Assembly (NCBI GenBank): GCA_964397775.1
Contig: CAYNKL010000151.1
Location: 1-10,220 of the forward strand
Length of the DNA stretch: 10,220 bases
Direction of reading: 5' to 3'
From: Allosediminivita sp964397775
Lineage (GTDB): Bacteria; Pseudomonadota; Alphaproteobacteria; Rhodobacterales; Rhodobacteraceae
Below, piece by piece: positions 7,832-10,220 of the stretch (positions are counted from its first letter, which is position 1; each line of letters opens with the position of its first letter). The translations under genes were made by a program, and so were the position numbers. The notes beneath the pieces were generated by a model. The model was not told where the DNA came from. It made no database searches and saw only the letters and a program-made list of their open reading frames with translations.

Positions 7832-7846
7832 TCCGGGACGCCCCGC
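7821..7846. terminator. Probable bidirectional terminator hairpin between the AraC gene and zinT
   Basis: A perfect 9-bp stem GCGGGGCGT (7821-7829) / ACGCCCCGC (7838-7846) with an 8-nt loop lies exactly between two convergent genes and includes the stop codon of the AraC-family gene. No T-run follows on either strand, so it may be Rho-assisted or only a 3'-end stabiliser. Confidence 0.5.
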
Positions 7847-7853
7847 GCCTGCT

Positions 7854-8543
7854 TCAGTGGGCCATCATCTCGTCGACGATCTCGCGGCCGCTCATGTCCG
7901 ACGGGTAGTAGGTCGGCCAGTTGGTGACTTCCTCGAGCAGCGCCGCCCGGTCATCGCCCCAGTAGAGGTGGTAATGCCCGGCATCCTGCGGCGCGATCGC
8001 GTGATCGCTGAACTGGACGAAATCGGGGGCCTCGGCGTCGCCCTCGTCCTTGGCAAAGATGTAGCGCACGCCACGGTTGCCCTTCTCGTAGGTCAGCACC
8101 TCGTATCCGTCGTAGGTGTAGCTGCCGCCATATTCGGCGCCGTCCTCGAAGAAGGTGAAACTGTCGCCGTCGATGACGATCCGGTCCACCTCGGTGGCAT
8201 AGCCGGTCTCGTAGTAGGCGCGGTACTCTTCGGCACTCATGGCGCCAGTTTCGGCCTTGTGGGCCATGACGGGCGCAAGCGTGCCGTCCATCAGGTAGGG
8301 ATAGACCGATTGCCAGTCCCCCTGCCAGTCGGCAAGGGTGCGGTCCTCGATCTGGCTGTCCTCGAAGTAGCCTTTGTAGATCGCGTCCGACCCGTGGTCA
8401 TGGCCGTGCCCGGCATGGCTTTCCTCGGCGTGATCATGGTCATGATCGTGCCCATGGTCGCCTTGCTCGGACAGGGCGGGCGTCGCGGTCAGAAGCGAGA
8501 CGAGCGCGACGGCGCCAAGGCAGGTCGAAAGGGTGTGGGGCAT
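7854..8543 (-). CDS. zinT: ZinT/YodA-family periplasmic zinc-binding protein
   Basis: This 229-residue protein is predicted to be exported. A signal peptide covers about residues 1-25 (MPHTLSTCLGAVALVSLLTA..., cleavage at ALS|EQ). A histidine-rich linker follows (residues 30-50, nine His in HGHDHDHDHAEE...HDH), then the lipocalin-like ZinT domain (about 52-229). The family's zinc ligands are visible in FSDHAIAPQDAGHYHLYWG as His181, His190 and His192. ZinT scavenges zinc in the periplasm and helps the ZnuABC importer under zinc starvation. The start at 8543 is chosen because AGAGGA lies 6 nt upstream and the signal peptide follows directly; the longer frame from 8633 would run through the operator. 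A Zur-type palindrome lies 32-49 bp before the start, so repression by zinc-loaded Zur is likely. No znu genes are in the window. Confidence 0.92.
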   Translation of the reverse strand: MPHTLSTCLGAVALVSLLTATPALSEQGDHGHDHDHDHAEESHAGHGHDHGSDAIYKGYFEDSQIEDRTLADWQGDWQSVYPYLMDGTLAPVMAHKAETGAMSAEEYRAYYETGYATEVDRIVIDGDSFTFFEDGAEYGGSYTYDGYEVLTYEKGNRGVRYIFAKDEGDAEAPDFVQFSDHAIAPQDAGHYHLYWGDDRAALLEEVTNWPTYYPSDMSGREIVDEMMAH

Positions 8544-8574
8544 TTGGGGTCCTCTTCGTGAAACCTGAGAATCA

Positions 8575-8592
8575 GTTACGTTATAACGTAAC
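8575..8592. promoter_or_regulatory. Zur-box-like 18-bp palindrome upstream of zinT
   Basis: GTTACGTTATAACGTAAC is a perfect 18-bp palindrome with the GTTATAAC core known from proteobacterial Zur operators. It ends 32 bp before the zinT start codon, where it would overlap or abut the promoter. It lies 124 bp from the divergent Anbu gene, so effects there are possible but less likely. Assignment to Zur rests on motif similarity plus the zinc-related target gene. Confidence 0.75.
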
Positions 8593-8716
8593 AAACTGTT
8601 AACGGCCCCTCCCGCCACGTTCAACCCGTTCACTTCCGCGCGGCCTTCACCAATCTCTCACTGGTCCCCGCTACGCTCCCGCGTTACACCGCTTGCGGTA
8701 TGAACCGGGGGAACCC

Positions 8717-9439
8717 ATGACTTATTGCGTGGGGCTTTTGCTGGATGCCGGCATGGTCCTTCTTTCCGACACGCGCACCAACGCGGGGCTCGACAACATC
8801 GCGACCTATCGCAAGATGTTCCTGTTCGAGGATCCCGGCGAACGCGTCATTGCCATCTGCACGGCCGGATCGCTTTCCGTGACGCAGACGGTCATTGCCC
8901 GGCTGGAAGAGGCCAACGCCGACCCCGAGAATCCCGAATCGATCCTGCGGGCGCCGACCATGCTCCAGGTCGCGACGTTGATCGGAAAGCTCCTCTCGGA
9001 CGTCTCGGCCGAGGTTTCCGCCAAGATGGACCGCATGAAGCAGGGGGCGAGCGCCTCGCTTCTGGTGGCGGGACAGCGCAAGGGCGGCGACATGCGGCTC
9101 TTCCTCGTCTACCCCGAGGGCAACTTCATCGAGGCGACGGAAGACACGCCCTACCTCCAGATCGGCGAGCACAAGTACGGCAAGCCGATCCTCGACCGGG
9201 TGATCCAGCCTGATACCTCGCTCGAGGACGCCAAGAAGGCGGTGCTGCTGTCCATGGATTCCACCCTGCGCTCGAACCTCAGCGTGGGCATGCCGCTCGA
9301 CATGGCCGTGATCAAGGCCGACACCATGCGCGTGAGCGAAACCCACCGGATCGAAGCCACGGACGAGGGCTTCGCCCGCATGAGCCAGGACTGGTCCAAC
9401 GCGCTCCGGGATGCCTTCCAGCAGATCAAACCGGTCTGA
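8717..9439 (+). CDS. Anbu-type proteasome-like peptidase (COG3484, ancestral beta subunit)
   Basis: This 240-residue protein is an N-terminal-nucleophile hydrolase of the proteasome/HslV superfamily, Anbu type; characterised Anbu proteins assemble into ring- or lock-washer-shaped oligomers. It begins MTYCVGLLLDAGMVLLSDTR. Removal of Met1 would expose Thr1, and in mature numbering Asp17 (SDTR) and Lys32 (TYRKM) fit the proteasome catalytic positions. The start at 8717 is preferred to 8693 because GGGGGA precedes it at a good distance and because only this start gives a free N-terminal threonine. Physiological substrate and partner ATPase are unknown. Anbu genes commonly neighbour ATP-grasp, alpha-E and transglutaminase genes. 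Here they are on the same strand but 1.9 kb upstream, separated by the AraC-family and zinT genes, so this gene needs its own promoter within 8544-8716, where none is obvious. Confidence 0.93.
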   Translation: MTYCVGLLLDAGMVLLSDTRTNAGLDNIATYRKMFLFEDPGERVIAICTAGSLSVTQTVIARLEEANADPENPESILRAPTMLQVATLIGKLLSDVSAEVSAKMDRMKQGASASLLVAGQRKGGDMRLFLVYPEGNFIEATEDTPYLQIGEHKYGKPILDRVIQPDTSLEDAKKAVLLSMDSTLRSNLSVGMPLDMAVIKADTMRVSETHRIEATDEGFARMSQDWSNALRDAFQQIKPV

Positions 9440-9495
9440 AACCCGCGCCTCACGGCGGCAACATGCCAAAATACGCGCCCGTGGCGCCTGTCTGA

Positions 9496-9511
9496 CGCCA
9501 ATGTGTTGGCG
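9496..9511. other. Small inverted repeat downstream of the Anbu gene
   Basis: CGCCAA (9496-9501) and TTGGCG (9506-9511) form a 6-bp stem with a TGTG loop, flanked by two GGCGCC palindromes (9483-9488 and 9508-9513). It could be a weak terminator for the Anbu gene or an operator before tolQ. No T-run follows. Confidence 0.3.
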
Positions 9512-9549
9512 CCTCCCCTGCAATTGCTGTAGACGTCGCGGTAAGGAGA

Positions 9550-9565
9550 GCCCCGAAACAGGGGC
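9550..9565 (+). other. Short hairpin in the tolQ leader
   Basis: GCCCC (9550-9554) and GGGGC (9561-9565) can pair around a GAAACA loop, 24 bp before the tolQ start and upstream of its Shine-Dalgarno. CCGTACGG (9565-9572), a perfect palindrome, follows at once. The function is unknown: a terminator without a T-run, a leader structure or chance. Confidence 0.25.
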
Positions 9566-9589
9566 CGTACGGTGGAAAGAGCAGGTTAG

Positions 9590-10220
9590 ATGGAAGCTGA
9601 GACGCTAGCCCTCGCCTCGGGGGTGGATTTCTCCATGTGGGGGCTGTTCGCGCGCGCCACACTCATGGTCAAACTGGTCATGCTGGTGCTCGTGCTCGCC
9701 TCGATATGGTCGTGGGGCATCATCATCGACAAGGCCATCACCTTCCGGCGCGCCCGGCGCGAGGCCCGCGATTTCGACGAGGCCTTCTGGTCCGGCGAGC
9801 CGCTGGACGAGCTTTTCGCCCAGCTCGGCCCCGAGCCGGACGGACGGATGCAACGGGTCTTTGCCGCGGGCATGGTCGAATGGCAGCGCAGCCACCGCGA
9901 CGACGGGGCGCTGATCCCCGGCGCGCAGGCACGCATCGACCGCAGCATGGATGTGGCCATCCAGAAAGAGGCGCAGGGCCTTCAGAAGGGGCTCGCCGTG
10001 CTGGCCACGGTCGGCTCGACCGCGCCCTTCATCGGTCTGTTCGGCACCGTCTGGGGCATCATGCACGCCTTCATCGGCATCGCAGAGGCGCAGAACACCT
10101 CGCTCGTGGTCGTGGCCCCCGGTATCGCCGAGGCGCTGCTCGCCACCGCGCTGGGCCTGCTGGCGGCCATCCCGGCGGTGATCTTCTACAACAAGCTGTC
10201 CTCGGACGCGGACGGGATCG
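9590..10220 (+). CDS. tolQ: Tol-Pal system proton-channel subunit TolQ (C-terminus beyond window)
   Basis: TolQ is an inner-membrane protein of the ExbB/TolQ/MotA family. With TolR it uses the proton gradient to power TolA, keeping the outer membrane tethered and constricting it during division. The 210 visible residues contain a first membrane segment (about 26-46, LMVKLVMLVLVLASIWSWGI), a cytoplasmic domain with basic and acidic helices (about 50-135) and two more membrane segments (about 137-163 and 172-200). The family signature GLQKGLAVLATVGSTAPFIG (130-149) is followed by LFGTVWGIMHAF. Family members are about 230 residues long, so only the extreme C-terminus is lost at the window edge. 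The ATG at 9590 has GCAGG about 6 nt upstream. tolR, tolA, tolB and pal are expected to follow. The 150-bp gap from the Anbu gene suggests a separate transcript. Confidence 0.93.
   Translation, partial: MEAETLALASGVDFSMWGLFARATLMVKLVMLVLVLASIWSWGIIIDKAITFRRARREARDFDEAFWSGEPLDELFAQLGPEPDGRMQRVFAAGMVEWQRSHRDDGALIPGAQARIDRSMDVAIQKEAQGLQKGLAVLATVGSTAPFIGLFGTVWGIMHAFIGIAEAQNTSLVVVAPGIAEALLATALGLLAAIPAVIFYNKLSSDADGI

Noticed and set aside
8544..8633. N-terminal extension of zinT to 8633
   Set aside because: It would place the signal peptide internally and make the Zur-like palindrome coding; AGAGGA supports the start at 8543.
1..10220. Mobile elements, CRISPR arrays, tRNA or rRNA genes
   Set aside because: No transposase or integrase motif, no regularly spaced repeat, and no cloverleaf or rRNA-like sequence was noticed on reading both strands. 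A tRNA scan was not possible here.

Overview
The window looks like chromosome from a high-GC alphaproteobacterium, most likely a Rhodobacterales/Paracoccaceae (Roseobacter-type) organism. The evidence is the strong G/C bias at third codon positions, long spurious antisense reading frames, and the gene content: a urea ABC transporter, an Anbu peptidase cluster and tolQ. This placement is inferred from gene families and composition, not from a database match.

Left part (1-3101, minus strand): the start of a urea uptake operon read leftwards. urtA (periplasmic urea-binding protein) comes first, then urtB (permease), whose C-terminus runs off the left edge; urtC, urtD and urtE would be expected beyond it. 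A perfect 11-bp-stem hairpin lies between urtA and urtB. A 476-bp region (3102-3577) separates the divergent urtA and plus-strand ATP-grasp genes. It holds no gene, but contains three copies of a 9-bp motif (CGCCCATTT), the last touching a plausible promoter.

Centre (3578-6790, plus strand): a tight three-gene operon encoding a circularly permuted ATP-grasp protein, an alpha-E domain protein and a transglutaminase-like cysteine peptidase. The spacing is 4 bp, then an ATGA overlap. In many bacteria this trio accompanies the Anbu proteasome-like peptidase, and Anbu is found here at 8717-9439 on the same strand. The set is thought to be a peptide synthesis/ligation and turnover system of unknown substrate. 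Here Anbu is separated from the trio by an AraC-family regulator (plus strand) and a convergent zinT-type periplasmic zinc-binding gene (minus strand). zinT carries a perfect 18-bp palindrome in front of it that looks like a Zur operator.

Right edge (9590-10220, plus strand): tolQ, the start of the Tol-Pal envelope operon, cut off about 20 codons before its expected end.

No tRNA, rRNA, CRISPR array, insertion sequence or phage gene was seen. The most interesting parts are the split Anbu/ATP-grasp/alpha-E/transglutaminase system, the triple operator-like motif in front of it, and the Zur-type palindrome between zinT and Anbu.
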